Shown here: piece by piece, positions 36,627-49,745 of the stretch
How positions within the stretch are numbered: the stretch's first letter is position 1
How the letters are laid out: every line of letters starts with the position of its first letter
Assembly: GCF_047495875.1 (NCBI RefSeq)
Contig: NC_092497.1
Coordinates: forward strand, 76,679,463 to 76,743,462
Direction: 5' to 3'
Origin: Pithys albifrons albifrons
Lineage: Eukaryota; Chordata; Aves; Passeriformes; Thamnophilidae
DNA length: 64,000 nucleotides
Translations under genes and position numbers: made by a program
The notes under the pieces: model-generated
Databases searched by the model: none
What the model was told of the DNA's origin: nothing
Seen by the model: only the letters and a program-made list of their open reading frames with translations

Positions 36627-39600
36627 TGCTTTGCTAAAGAACCATTTTCACTGAATAGCAATTCTACCAGAAGGAAAAACACATCTAGGTGCTGATGATG
36701 CCACCTGTTTAGCTATTAAACCTCAAGTGCTGGGATTTGTTCCACAAGCCTACAGATGCCCAGAGACCTTCCCCTGGGCTAAAGAATGGATATGTAACAT
36801 GGCAGAGTTTGTCTGACTGGAGGGCAAAGAGGACATGCCCAAAGAGTAAATCTTGACCTAGTCCATTTCCACTTCAGTAAAGATAGATGCTGAACTGACT
36901 CAAATTGTTTCAAAACTCTGGAATTTATCTCTGATATTTTCACAAATGGGAGCATTTTATCTTGCTTGTAAACTCTGGATTATAAGGTCAGAATATTAAG
37001 GAGTTTCATGATCTGGAAATAACAGGTTTTGACATGCTGTTCTAACAAAGCTGCAACTCCACCATGATGCATGTAATTCCATTTTGTCCCATTTCCCAGG
37101 AATAGAGGCAAACAAAAGCACATCAGAACAATACTTTCAGAGAGAAGAATGTTTTCAACAGCCTTAAAATCAAGCTTTTATGCAGTTCGACTTTCTGAAC
37201 CATGCATTGTTTTTCGGACACTTTGGTGTGTTTTTTTTTAATCTCATTGATCATGAAAAGCTGTGTTCTCCTTTTCTCTTTTATCACAAATCAAAATTCC
37301 TGAGGGCAGGAGAACTGAGAATCTAATTACAGCTGAAGAGAATACAGTTCAGTTTTTTCACAGTTTTTTAAGCATCTCTGATTTCATTCTCATAATTGAG
37401 TAACATAGACATCTATGAGAAGAATAATAATGGAAAAAGTAGAATGGTCAAATCTTAGCAAAATGCAATTCAACTGAATTATGTCAAACTTTGAAAAACT
37501 TTTGCATCTTTCTATATTTATCAATGCTGGAATATCTAACATTCATTTTTGGTTTAATCAGCTTCACTTCCCATTCTTGTCACATCCCTTGTATACTTAA
37601 TTCAAGGAAAATGACATTGTTTTCTTCAATTAATTTATAAGCCTTCACCCTGAAGTTTCAGTTCATCAGATTTCGGAATACATTTTTGCATTATTTAACT
37701 TGCAAATATCACTTTAGGGAAAAAAAGAACTCACCACAAAGAAAGCAAAACCACTTTGTAACTCCTGCCTAACAATAGAAAGAATTAGATATCTGTAAAA
37801 AGCCTAAGGATAAGGTAGTGGATATGCCATTGCCATCATATGTCTTTTATTTGCTATAAAGTCTGCCAAATCTTTTAGAAACTTAGGAAGGTACTTTCCT
37901 TAGTAAAAAGAAGCATCAGAAACATGCATAGGCTTAAATATTGACAGTGTTGTTATATTTTTATAGTCAATGTGTTTCATTTTACATATAATATGCTGGA
38001 GACATTAACTACAAAGGCAGAATTTCTAATGTTCGTGGACCATAAAACTTAAAGCAACACCAAATATTTACTTCGCAAACTGATAGAAAATATGTATATT
38101 CTTTTTCTAGTCAGGGATCATTAATGTGCAAAACCCACTCATTATCAAATAAATTCCTTCAATATCAGTTGCTGAGAGGCATTGCAGAATGGAGTTTCCT
38201 CTTTTTATGCAGTAGAGATTCAGGGAAGATTTAGATATTTGTCTGCCATTCCTTTTCTCAATTTAACAACTGTGTCTAGTCAGAAGGACCCAGAGCAGCT
38301 CAGACCAAAGTCCATCCCCACTTGCATAGTCTCCAGTACTGGGCAATGGCAGATGAGCAACAGCAGCAGGACAGCCAAATGCTGACGCTGCCCCTGTATA
38401 CACTCACATTTGCCAGTGATCTCCCAACCAGGGATCCTGTAAGCTATAGATAGTGTCTTTGTGCTCACTTGCACTGGACATACTTTTCCTCATGTGTAGA
38501 AGCCTCTTTATGAATGTGGGTAATTGAGTTAATCTAGCAGAGTCATACCCATCAATAGAATGAAATATCAAGGACAGATCATGCCTATAATATAAGGTGT
38601 GTAAGGGGGGGAAAAACATTTCTTCTTTTCAAATTTCAACTTAAGTGTGATTGTCATTGTTTTGAAGAGATAAACATCTTGAGCATGACTTTTATGAGAA
38701 GATATAGGGGTACCTTAGATCTTGAAAACTGATAAGATGTCCAGCTTCTGGAAAATGGAAATACTGCAGGTGAAGGATGTGGAATAAATATTGTCACATA
38801 TATAGTGGCAGAAAATCTTATGTAACTACCACCACATATGTGAAAAAATGCAGGGAAAAAGAAAATTAAAACTCAAAATACCATCTTCTTTAGGCCTGCA
38901 TAAGCAAGTGTTTGCCATATAGAGACAGGAAAAAACTAAGTGATGATTTTTCCATCTGATACTGAATTGAAAACAGCAAGACTATAGATTGCGGCTTCAA
39001 TCTTGTAGATCTGACATTTACTTTGTAGAGAACTGTAAATCCCCACCACTCTGTTCTAAATACAAACATTAATCCTGTCTAACAGAAAGGACAGTTAAAA
39101 AATGTTAAAGAAACTTATCCATTACAGAAAATTTGCTTGCATATGTTTGTCTTTTTGTATTTATTTAGGTCAGGACACAGTACTTATAAGAACTGCATTC
39201 ATGTGAGTTTTAACTATGTCCTTCTCTTGTGTGTATAGGTATAGAGGTGTTAATTTACACTGCTTTTACAACTAATTTATTCCTGTTTAGCATTTTCAAT
39301 TACTGTAAGGCATAATTATCAAGACTAGAAGCAAGTATTATGTTAAAAGCCATCAAAATGAGCATGGGGAAATGACTGTAAACCCTATCTTCTTAACCTG
39401 CAGAAGTTACAGAGTTCTCTGCTTCCACCTGTTGGTAAAAAAAAGCACTCAAAACTAGCCATGAAGCTAGTCTGTCTGCGTGCTCACCTACACAAGTGCT
39501 CAGCAAGCAGAATCCTCATTTTCTGTGACAGTTGCTGAAGTTTTTTAACATGCCCAGTCCCTTCTCATGGAAGTTCACACAAAATTGAAGGGTTTTCCTC

Positions 39601-40098
39601 AGCAAAAGAGCTGGGTTAAACGTGATGACAACTCTCATCACTCAATGGCAAAAGCTGCATTAGCTTGTAGATCCTTGTGACAAGAGGGAACATTGCATCA
39701 ATCACACGTATGAAGCTATGATAAAAGCTGACTAGACACTGCATACCTACATAAGGGTGTCCTTCAAGTAAGGAGTGACAGATTTTGCCAAAATCCATGT
39801 CATGGAGGAAATTAACACAAGTCACTGTCATTGCTCATGGTGATGAGTCTCAAACATACGCTTTCATTTTCAGATTATTTCCTGAAGCAGTAAAGAGAAC
39901 ATTAAGATGCATTCTTTTAAATCATTTATGTAACAAATACTCCTTTTATGTAAGAGTCTTCCTTATGGTTTACTCTTTCCTCTTATATAAACATACCCAT
40001 CCTCAAAATGCAAAATGCCTACACTTATTTCCTTCCTTCACCAGTGATTACACATGCACCCAGTTTGCCAAACGTTGGTGAAAACTGAGCTTTGCAGG
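36627..40098. other. AT-rich stretch without recognised gene
   Basis: 3.5 kb with no coding exon or transposon recognised; frames all under 100 codons. It lies between two LTRs of the same family (34411 and 40104) but shows no gag or pol relic. Confidence 0.5.
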
Positions 40099-40103
40099 CC
40101 AGC

Positions 40104-40733
40104 TGTCCTAGTTTAGCAGGTGGGACCAGTTAACACTGTGTGGGGGTGATCAAAGCTGTGTATTCTACCCCCTCTATTCATTTCCCAACGACAATGGACC
40201 ATTAGCAGCAGCTGCCCAGGGAGTCATTAGCACCTTCACACCCAGCCTGGGAGGGGCGTGGCTGCTAATGGGCCATCAACGGTTCAACAATACCCCATGA
40301 CTGCCAGAGTTAGTCACCCATTGTGTGAGTCCCTGCCCTGAAGGAGGGACTGGGTGCTCTCTGAGGGTACATAAGTGGTGGATAAGGAGACCTTGGGAAC
40401 CTCTTGTCGGATCCAGAGGAGCAGCAGGACCTTAACAGGAGGAGATCACCACTCTCGACCAGACTGCAGCCATCACCTGCACCAACAGGTTTCTCACTTC
40501 TTTTTGCTTTGGACTTGGGGAGAACCATGCGGGTCTCAGCACAAGGGCTAACAAACCCCTTTGGGTTTGTGCCCCAGGACACTGGATTATACTGCTGGGT
40601 TTTGTGAGTTGAAAGCAATTTCTCTTTGTGTCATATTCATTGTAATATTATTATTAAATTTTAGCCTCTGACTTATAGTCTCTCTCGTGATGAGTTCATT
40701 TACCCTGCTGGTTAACCTTTAAATGAGCACACC
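40104..40733 (+). mobile_element. Solo LTR, avian ERV type
   Basis: From TGTCCTAGTTTAGC to GAGCACA, 630 bases. Flanks CCAGC (40099-40103) and CCAAC (40734-40738) make a 5-bp duplication with one change. GC-richer 5' two thirds, a GTACATAAG element at 40368, GGGTTTTGTG then AATATTATTATTAAATT near the 3' end. The copy at 34411-35129 has the same order of blocks. Chance frames of about 100 codons in it have no viral motifs. Confidence 0.82.
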
Positions 40734-40738
40734 AACTG

Positions 40739-41989
40739 AAACACCACTTTTGTAGTGTGTAACTCCCATGTCAGCTCTAAAAGGATGTTAAGGGTTTTCT
40801 TTGCCTGTATTTGGTGCAACAAATATTTTTGTTCTGGAGAGCACTCTAGTTTTCATAAGTATTGACATCATCTACAAAACCAAATATGATTAAGTTTTCT
40901 TCAGAGAGGAGGAAACAGTCTGTGTAAAGTAAGTGAAGGCTGTGTGAAATATGTTGCACTGATTGTACAACAAGTACTATTTTTTACACATTGAAGCCAC
41001 TTGCTGTGTCCTGTATTAACACTCTTAGGAACCATTGTCTTTTAACTATTTTAAGATCTTCAAAATACAGTCATGCATGGTAAAACATTGAGTTCAATTT
41101 GAAGAGGGAAAAAAAAATCCTCTCAACTGTGACAAAAGGGCAGTTAAAAATTTCTGAGATTTAAAAGAGAGATTACCCGCTCAGTTGAACTGGTGGATCT
41201 TAATATCTTATATTGTATGTTTTCACAAATTGTTGGTGGTTCCTCTGTTATCTACAATTGACAGTGGTGCTTTTGGTTGCAACTCCCAGGATTGCTCTTT
41301 TCTTGTGAAACTGTCTTTCCCAAGTGCCTCACTGACATATTTAGGCTGTTTTTTCCCTTTCGATCTGCTTTCTGTTTCTTCTCCCCTCTTCATGTTTTTC
41401 CAGGTTATTACAAATGTTTCTTCTGCATTTTGACTCTACATATTTCTCATCCCATGTCTTCTTTCATTTTCTTTGAAGAGGTACCCATTTGTCTTTCAAA
41501 TTTCTTTCTCTCTGAATGCTTTCTGTTTATTCTATCATTGGTATTTCTACACAACAAATTATTTAAATATAAATACTTCATGAAGTACAAAGCTGACAAA
41601 TGCCTATCAGAGTTTTTTAAACATTATGAGGTTTGGAATTCTATGACAATAGCAAAAAGTTTTAGTCTTCCTCCATTAAATCCGAGACAAAATTAACAAT
41701 CCTATTTTCCACTAAACTCTCAAGCTACCCAGTTCACATACAAATGTGAAGCATTTTGTCTGCCTCTTCCTCACAAGTTCATTGCTAGCTTTCTCCTAAA
41801 ATATCATCACGCAGTTTCTAATGAATTACCATTCCATTATATGAACACTATGTAACTTGAAATAATAGTAATAAATGTAGGACAAATAAGTAAACAAGAT
41901 GACTGTAGTAGGACACTGAATAAGGGAGAGAAATATAATAAGAACTTCATTTAGTGAAATAGGAGGGTCATTATTAGGGTGACTTTTAC
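40739..41989. other. AT-rich stretch without recognised gene
   Basis: A 139-codon plus-strand frame (41277-41696), rich in Phe, Leu and Ser, has no domain I can name and no splice or start context; I regard it as chance. Confidence 0.5.
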
Positions 41990-42805
41990 GAGGACACTTC
42001 CTTGTGGTGGGGCAGAAGCTTGCCTGTCCTCATGAGGTTGTGTGCCTCCAGTACGGTCTCCCTCGCCACACAGATCTCATCTGAAGGGTCAGACAAAGTG
42101 TGTCTATGGGAAGGATGGGCTTGTTAGCCCTCTGGCAACCATCCTAGGAGAAGGACAACTCCAAACCCGGGCAGATGGATCTCACTTAGCCCTGCAAGGC
42201 TGTCCATCTAAGGGAAGGATACTCTAACCAAACCTATGTCCTGAGGTCTTCACTGTCACCGTCCAAGCTTGCTAGACGCTGGCAGATGAACCTTAGGAGT
42301 AAAGGGTGGGGCCAGTTCTGCACACACTTTGCCTCACCTAAAAAAATCCATTGTACAGGCTTGAAGGGTTCACCCACATTGCAAAGCCCTGTAGCAATGG
42401 GTGAGGATTGAAATGGCAGGTGAGGAAGTGCTGGAAGCTGCAGCCCCAACCCTGCGTGCAGGCAGTTCAGGACATTGGTCACTTGAGAGCCACTCCGGAC
42501 ATGACAGTCTCATGGGGCAGCATCCTGAATGGCCAAGCAGCCTTTTCTAAGGACAACACTGCTTCCTCCACGTGGAGAGGGGCCTAGAAAAGGTGGCCAA
42601 AACAAAGCTTATCTCCACACCCAGTTGGATAACCATGGCCAACTGGCAACTTTCAATGTGGTCAAACCAAAACACAGACAAGGAGAATTGAAAGGCACAC
42701 ACCTGCCTCCAAAGATGTGTTCAAATTATCACTCACATGTTGAAACATCAGAACCATGCTTGATACTGTGGATAGTGGATGTCCTGAGTATCCTGCTCTA
42801 ATTGC

Positions 42806-43510
42806 CCATGAACTGTCACAACTCGACATCGACATTGCTGCTCTCAGGAAAGTTCCTCTTCATGAGGAAGGCAGCCTTAAAGAACATGGTGCCAGCTACA
42901 CATTCTACTGGTAAGGCAAACCCAGAACTCAAAGTCACTTTTCAGGAGTTGGCTTCATGACTAAAAATTCCATTGCTTCCAAACTTGAAATCTTGCCCAC
43001 AGGTCATTCCAAGCACATTATGTCCTTACGCCACCCTCTACATAACAAGCAACATGTTCTTTTTAGCGTATATGGTCTAACTCTCCAAGCTGACCCAGTG
43101 GAAAAAGACAAATTCTACACCGACCTGTGCTACCTCACCCAAAAGGTTCCTGCAGATGATAAGATCATAATCCTTGGTAACTTGAATGCCAGAGTAGGAA
43201 AGAACTTTGAAGTCTGGAAAGGAGTCCTGGGCAAGCATGGAGTTGGAAACTGCAACAAAAACGGATGCCTCCTACTAAAGCTTTGTGCAGAACAGCAGTT
43301 CACCATCACCAACACTATCCTTCAGCAGAAAGACAACCTGGAGACAACCTGGAGGCATCCTTGATCCAAGCACTGGCACCTCACTGACTTTATCTTAGTG
43401 CAACAGAGAAATGTTGGTGATGTCCGTCATACTCGAGTGATGCCGAGTGCAGAATGTCAAACAGACCATCGCCTTGTACATTGCAAACTTAACCTCCACT
43501 TTAAGCCCAA
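42806..43510 (+). pseudogene. RTE endonuclease domain, broken
   Basis: Endonuclease/exonuclease/phosphatase-type nuclease that would nick target DNA. Visible parts: LDIDIAALRKVPL near 42825, where family members have a catalytic Glu at the Lys position; GNLNARVG near 43178, where the usual motif is GDFNARVG, so the Asp is Asn; and TDHRLVHCKL near 43460, with the final Asp-His pair intact. A stop lies near 43364 (TGA where the reading continues as SKHWHLTDF). Two altered catalytic positions and one stop make the copy incapable of nicking. The alterations are G-to-A type or CpG-type changes, consistent with ordinary decay. Confidence 0.82.
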
Positions 43511-43739
43511 ACCTAAGAGAGGTGGCATTCCAAGGAGGACGCTCCAAGTTAACAATCTTGAAACAGCCACAGTGAGAGACAGCTTCCAGGTGAACCTTCA
43601 AACTAGACTTAAAGATAATCCCATAGATCTCCATCCTGAAGCACTTTGGAAACATATTAAAACCAGCATTCTGCAGTCCTCTGAAGAATCCTTAGGGTTC
43701 TCCTCTGAGAAAGACAAAGACTGATTTGATGAAAATAAT

Positions 43740-45330
43740 CAAGAGATCCAGGAATTGTTGAAGAAGAGAACTGCTCACCAAGCACACCTTGCTCAGCAAT
43801 CTTGCCATGGAAGAAAAGTCACCTTTCGTCTTGCATGCAGTAAACTCCAACAGAAACTTCGAGACATCCAGAACAAATGGTGGCTTAACCTAGCAGAGAA
43901 GACTCCATTATGTGCAGATTTGGGTGATCACAGAGGTTTCTATGAGGCCTTGAAAGCAGTGTACGGACCCACACAGCAGGTTCAAAGCCCCCTGCTGAGC
44001 ACAGATGGCCAAATGCTTCTTACAGATAAAACCTCTATCTGAATCAATTGTCTGAACATTTTCAGACTCTCTTCAGTGCCAACCATGTAGTCCGAGGCTC
44101 AGCAATTCAGCACATTACACAATAACCAAAAACCTGAAAAATGAATTGGATATAGCCCCTACTATGGCAGAGGCACGTAAGGCCATACAGCAGGTGAAAA
44201 CTGGCAAGGCAGCTGGGGCTGATGGAATTCCACCCAAAGTCTGGAAGCATGGAGGTCAAACACTCCATGCCAAATTTCATGAGCTTGTTGTGCATTGCTG
44301 GCAAAAAGGGGAACTACCATCAGATCTCTGTGATGCAGTCATCATCAGAAAAATCAGACTGCTCAAATTACCAAGGTATTACTTTGCTCTCCATTGCTGG
44401 TAAAATCCTTGCAAGAATACTTCTGAACATATTAGTACCTGTTATCGCAGGAGAACTTCTACCTGAAAGCCAGTGTGGTTTCCGAGCCAACAGAAGCACC
44501 ACACACATGGTATTTGCTCTCAGACAACTGCAAGAAAAGTGTAGGGAACAGAACAAAGGACTCTATGTAACCTTCGTTGGCCTCACCAAAGCTTTTGACA
44601 CTGTGAGCAGAAAAGGCCTGTTGCAGATCTTGGAATGTTTAGGATGTCCTCCCAAGTTCCTCAAAATTATCATCCTGCTACATGAGGATCAGCGTGGACA
44701 AGTCAGATATGGTGATGCACTCTTTAAGCCTTTTCCAATAACTAGTGGTGTGAAACAGGGTTGCATTCTTGCACCAACTCCATTCACAATCTTCTTCAGC
44801 ATGATGCTCCAAAGAGGCATGGCAGAGCTCGATGAAGAAAACAGCATCAACATCTGACATCATGCCGATGGAAGACTGTTCAACCTAAGGCGACTGAAGG
44901 CCCACACCAAGACCATGAATCACCTTGTCCGTGAGCTGCTTTTTGCTGATGATGCCGCCCTCGTTGCTCACACAGAAGCAGCTCTGCAGCGCTTAACATC
45001 CTGCTTTGCAGAGGCTGCTGAGCTTTTTGGGCTGGAAGTCAGCTTGAAAAAGACAGATGTTCTCTACCAACTTGCACCTCAGGAAGTCTTCCATCATCCC
45101 CACATTGCCATAGGTGAATCAGAGCTTAAGTCAGTGCGGCAGTTCACCTATCTGGGATGTATCATTTCCACAGATGGTAAGACTGACAAAGAGATAGACA
45201 ACAGGTCAGCAAAAGCATACAGAGCCTTCAGAAAACTCCATAAAAGAGTCTGGTCTGAAGAAAAGTGCAAAGATCAGTGTCCACAGAGCCATTGTACTGT
45301 CTACTCTTTTATATGGATCTGAATCATGGG
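43740..45330 (+). pseudogene. RTE reverse transcriptase domain, broken
   Basis: From the linker (ELLKKRTAHQAHLAQQSC) through ALKAVYGPTQQVQSPLL to the RT proper: TGKAAGADGIPPKVWKHGG near 44200, CGFRANRSTTHM near 44475, motif A FVGLTKAFDTVSR near 44570, SGVKQGCILAP near 44745, motif C FADD at 44942-44953, and the thumb with QFTYLGCIISTDGKTDKEIDNR. In motif A the first aspartate (normally DLTKAFD) is Gly, so catalysis would be lost even without the stops and frame changes. Motif C is intact. The family synthesises cDNA at the nicked site. Confidence 0.88.
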
Positions 45331-45861
45331 TCATCTATCGCCACCACCTGTGTCTTCTCGAACACTTCCATCAGCGCTGCCTCCATTGAATCCTAAACAT
45401 CCACTGGTCTGATTACGTGACCAATGTGTCTGTTCTTGAACAGGCAGGGGTCAGCAGTATCGAGGCCATGCTGATGAGAACGCAGCTACGCTGGCAGGGC
45501 ACGTCTCCAGGATGGAGGATCACCACCTTCCAAAGATTGTGCTGTGTGGAAACTTGCCACTGGCTGCTGCAAGAGATACAAGGACTGTCTGAAACAACAC
45601 CTCAGGCTTGGCCATATTGACTGCCACCAATGGTCCACTCTGGCCTCCAGTTGGGATTCATGGAGACACACCATTCACGATGCTGTTGCTTCCTTTGAGA
45701 ACACACACAGAATCAGTCTCGAGGAGAAAAGACAACACAGAAAGCACCGTTCCTTGCCAATATTGCCTAAGAAGACTTTCCACTGTGCCTTTTGTGACCA
45801 GACTTGCCTAGTCCATATTGGCCTTATTAGCCACCAGCACGCTTGCACCAAGCGTGGGTAG
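45331..45861 (+). pseudogene. RTE ORF C-terminal region with Cys/His finger
   Basis: Frames continue with interruptions after the RT thumb: [12 protein letters not shown] near 45515, then from 45544 an open piece ending GLISHQHACTKRG and a stop at 45859. Cys81, Cys84, His97 and Cys101 of that piece form a CxxC...HxxxC finger typical of the C-terminus of these elements, probably for nucleic-acid binding. The stop is followed within about 30 bases by the RTE 3' end and its repeat tail. Confidence 0.78.
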
Positions 45862-45897
45862 TGCCCTTCTCAAATTTTTGTTCATGAAGCCTAGCCA

Positions 45898-45992
45898 TGG
45901 TGATGATGATGATGATGATGTTGATGATGATGATGATTGTTACTATTATTATTACTATTATTATGATGATGATGATGATGATGATGATGATG
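45898..45992. repeat. (GAT)n / (TTA)n tail of the RTE
   Basis: GATGAT units, a TTATTA interruption, then GATGAT again. RTE LINEs end in short tandem repeats rather than poly-A, so this is the element's tail, enlarged by slippage. Confidence 0.92.
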
Positions 45993-48900
45993 TAAGTACA
46001 GTTTTTATATTTATTGAGCATACTTGCATACCTTGCTTTCACTACCTAGAACATGAACTATGTTTTAGTGGCCTGTTCTTTCCTCATTCACTTTGGTCCC
46101 ACTGTGAATAGTTGGCATGTTTCCTAGCAAATATCTGACTTTTGACATAAAACCCTTCAGTTATTTCTGGGAAAATCTGTAAGTGTTCAAAAGAAAAGTG
46201 TGTACAGCCCTTTATCACTCTTAGGCATATTGAAATCCTACAAACTACTATATCTTTCTGTCACATGACATTTAATTATGTATTGTTTTGTCAACCAAAG
46301 CACAGATGAAATGAAAAATCCCTCTAAATAGTTATGTTGACAAGTATTTTGTTTTGTTTCTCTAAGGCAATCCCTGCAACAAAAGCTTGCAGCTCAACAA
46401 TTTATTTAAATGTGTGTTTCTAAGGAATCCCAGATGACTATAACTTGAATTTACACAACAGACCATTGTGTAAAAGTTCTGCATAATTTGTGCAGTACAT
46501 AACATTCCAGTGTTATTTAAGTGGCCAGCTGGAGAGTTTGTAGATCTTCAGTCCAGAGCTCACTTCCTACAAAGTAAACTGTTTTATAAAAGAATCCATG
46601 AAAACTTAACAGCTCAATGGCTGGATGGCCAATGTCTTCCAATTTTAGAACAGAGTCTATATAATAACAGGAACATGAAGGTCTTATTTCTATCCAAGTT
46701 TCAACATATTCAATTGAGCATTAAAGAGCTTTCCAAGACAGCTAACAGCAGGAGTTTCTTTAAATGCCAAAAATGGCTTTTCTTTAATGAAAGTTGCATG
46801 TTGTAGTGCAGAGAAAGCATGGAAACTAATCAAAGTAGGGTAATTTGAAAGGATGAAAAGACCTGGCAGCAGCTCTGAGAGAGGAAGAACCATAAATAGA
46901 TTTTCAGCTGTTCAACAGACAGTTCAAATGGGATGACTAAGGAACCCATTCTGCCAGCTAGGCTCAACTGCATAACTGCTTATGTTGTTCACAATCTGTT
47001 TACCTAAGAAAGACAATAAAGTTCCATTATGAAATATTAACTGCCCAAAACACACTGAAATCACCAATATACCAAACTATTAATCAAGATATTTAGCTAT
47101 AGTGTGCTAGTGACATAAAAATATAAATCATGATTCAGACTGTAGGCTTTTCTTCTTCCTTTTTCTCAAAATTTTTCAGAACCACTTTGGAACAATTAAT
47201 TTGTTAGGTACATTTCAGCAGTTTAACCAGGTGTATTTGCTAAAGGTTACCTGAAGAAAGTTCACACCATGAAAAGCCATGGTGGGTAAGGGGGAGGCAA
47301 CTTGCTGTATTATGATGTCAATCAAGCTGATAAAGGTTTTATCATTTAGTATACTATTTAATCTGCAGCCACGCCCAGAGGCAACAACTGCGCTGGACTT
47401 TCCACAAAGTCATATAAGAACATGATGTTTGTCCAAACACTGCATTCAGTGGGGGAAAAGAAAGGGATTTATCATGGACATTTCAGACCCTCCCCCCCCC
47501 CTTTTTTTTTTAATTTTATTTCTTTTAAGATTTCAATCCATTTGAAATATGCATAATTTGTGATCTTATTTAATGAAAAGATATTCTGTATATCTTAGAG
47601 CTTATCTAAATGAGTGTATTTCTGGGTGCACAGTAATAAAAGATTCTCACCCTGAAATTTCACCACTTCAGATCTATTCTTTTCCTCAGTCAAGATACAG
47701 TTTATTTAGAGAAGAATTATTTATCTGCCAGGTTACCTAGAAAATAAAGTTTAAATAATTCATACACACTGAACTTCCAATAAAACATACTCTAGAGATA
47801 CTATTTGTGTAGCCTGAATAGCATACTTGTGTGAGACTTAGTTGTTTGGGAACTAATGTTATAAACAGTAAGGAAAAAATCTGCTTTCATTTATTTATTT
47901 TATAATCATTCGCATTCCTCATGGATTAATTTAAAGGTCTGAAGCTACAATAATAATGACAGTAATGGCCACTCATTCTAGCAAGGAAATGACCTCTGAG
48001 GAACTTCAATTCTGTTTTGTGTCCTTGGGGCTTAAAAGCATTTATGCTACTCTTATTTAGGCTGGCTGCTGAAAACAAAAGATTTGGCAGGTAGGATAAA
48101 TGTTATAGTGTCTGCATGACGTTTAGTTTAATTGTGAAATGAGTGTCTGAGAAGGACCAGTGTCACAATACTGGAGAAGAGTACTGGGCATTACGCACTG
48201 CAAACACACTGCAACAATGTGCAGACTCCAATTGCCGCACACTGGCATCTGATCTGACTTAGCAAACAATAGTCAAAGTGTTAAGATGGACCTACTGCAA
48301 AAGCATTCATCTTCTTAACTACAAAAATTAAGAGTCAGAAACATTGTTGGCTTATGAATTCTTGTAAATTTTAGTTTGTATTACTTGTCCTCAAAGTAAG
48401 AGATTTATACTAAACCAGAAATATCTTTGCATTACTGGTGCCTGTAATACATACATATTGTGATTAAAAGTGCAGAATTCACAAATTGGTTAGATACATT
48501 CTTCTGATTCAGAACATTGCTCTCCATTCAATAGAACCATTAAGTAAGTTTGTGCTGTGGAATCTACCACCTTGTGAGGGCATCACATAGAGCTGGAATG
48601 GCAAAAGCTTTCTACCCCATTAGCAAAAATGACAATTTCACTGATGAAAATTTCACACTAAACCCTTGTCTTTCAGATACCCCTGTATGATGGAATCTCA
48701 AGTCAATCATGATTTCTTACCTCTATTAAATGCCCAGAGTCTACTCTTGTGTATACTTTCCTTTGACCATAAGGCAGTAAATGAGAACAGACATAATTCC
48801 CTTTTGCAGGAGTACACGATGTTATTAGTAAAACAGAAGAAACAAAATTGACTCATAAGGCTGAGAAGTGATGAATGTTACCCTGCCAAACACTGTGCCA

Positions 48901-49089
48901 ATCTCTTTGCCAATGCCAGATGGTTTCCTTAGGAGGCTGTTCAATAGACTCAGAAATCTCTGAAATTGCTGTCAATCAGGCCAAATTTTATTTTTCATTT
49001 TCACTCTGTTATTTCTGTATATAGTTTAATGGTCTTATACTATCTGAAAATTAAAAAAAAAAAAAAGAAAAAAGAAATCCCTTCTGAGC
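45993..49089. other. AT-rich stretch without recognised gene
   Basis: No gene or transposon recognised. A C-run followed by a T-run lies at 47492-47512 and an A-run at 49054-49067. Confidence 0.5.
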
Positions 49090-49745
49090 TGTGAGGCACT
49101 GGATCTGTATTTATTTATTAGGTCAGAAGCAACTTGTGGCAGGAGGGGAAGAGCAGGCTCAAAACTCACATGGTAGCCACAGAACACACATGGCAGGGCT
49201 CAAGAAGCCCACATGGAGTATCTGTCAGTCAAAAGAACAGCCTGGTAGCCCACCCACACCACACATCCCAGAACCCTTGCCCCAGCCTCTGATTGGCTAC
49301 ACTACCTCTCACTCTGGCCTGGAGCTACAGTGAGATCAGTGAGTTTGAGGTCCTGCCTGGGGGAAGGGTGGCCACATTGGCCAGACCACATAAAAGCAGA
49401 ACACATGAGACCATCTTTCTCTTTTTCTTCTCTGGAGCTTGCCATTGCTATTTGGAGCTAGACTTCCATAGGACTCTTCAGTTTTCTCTCAATATATTTT
49501 CTTAAGCTCTTTTCTCTCTCTCACTCTCTTTACTGTTCTCTTATCCTCTCTCTCTCTTTTTCTTTGCTTTTCTTTCTTCTCTTAATCACTTTTTTCTTTA
49601 GTTTTATTCTCTTTATTTCTGTACTTTTTTCTTACTTAATATTTTGGGTAACTTAAAACCCCTGGGTGGATTCTGCTAAGTTGTCTGGGTTGACATGTGC
49701 TGGGTTGCATTCTATCAAGGCTGCTAATAAACCCTAGATGTATAT
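49090..49745 (+). mobile_element. LTR-like unit
   Basis: Starts TGTGAGGC after an A-rich flank. It has CACATAAAAGCAGAAC (promoter-like, 49386), a long pyrimidine-rich section (49490-49640) and AATAAA at 49728 near the proposed end, the order expected for U3, R and U5. No clear target duplication and no homologous copy in this window, so the ends and family are uncertain. The frames inside are short and without motifs. Confidence 0.42.

Larger units (their letters stand above)
41990..45992 (+). mobile_element. RTE-clade LINE, probably AviRTE, nearly full length and inactive
   Basis: A 4-kb element in one orientation: non-coding 5' part (about 41990-42540), endonuclease, reverse transcriptase, a C-terminal Cys/His finger, a very short 3' UTR and a (GATGAT)n tail instead of poly-A, the arrangement of RTE LINEs. 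The 5' and 3' parts are shared with the SINE copies in this window. RTE elements in birds (AviRTE) are known from a patchy set of lineages and are attributed to horizontal transfer; the assignment to AviRTE rather than another RTE is inference. The coding part is broken by stops near 43364, 43722, 44040 and 44857 and by frame changes near 44370 and after 45270. The 5' boundary is approximate; no target duplication found. Confidence 0.85.

Noticed and set aside
41277..41696. 139-codon plus-strand frame as a host or membrane protein
   Set aside because: Its hydrophobic look follows from T-rich composition; no start context, domain or neighbouring exon.
45827..46111. Asp-rich and Ile-rich frames on either strand
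   Set aside because: Translation of the (GAT)n and (TTA)n tail of the RTE.
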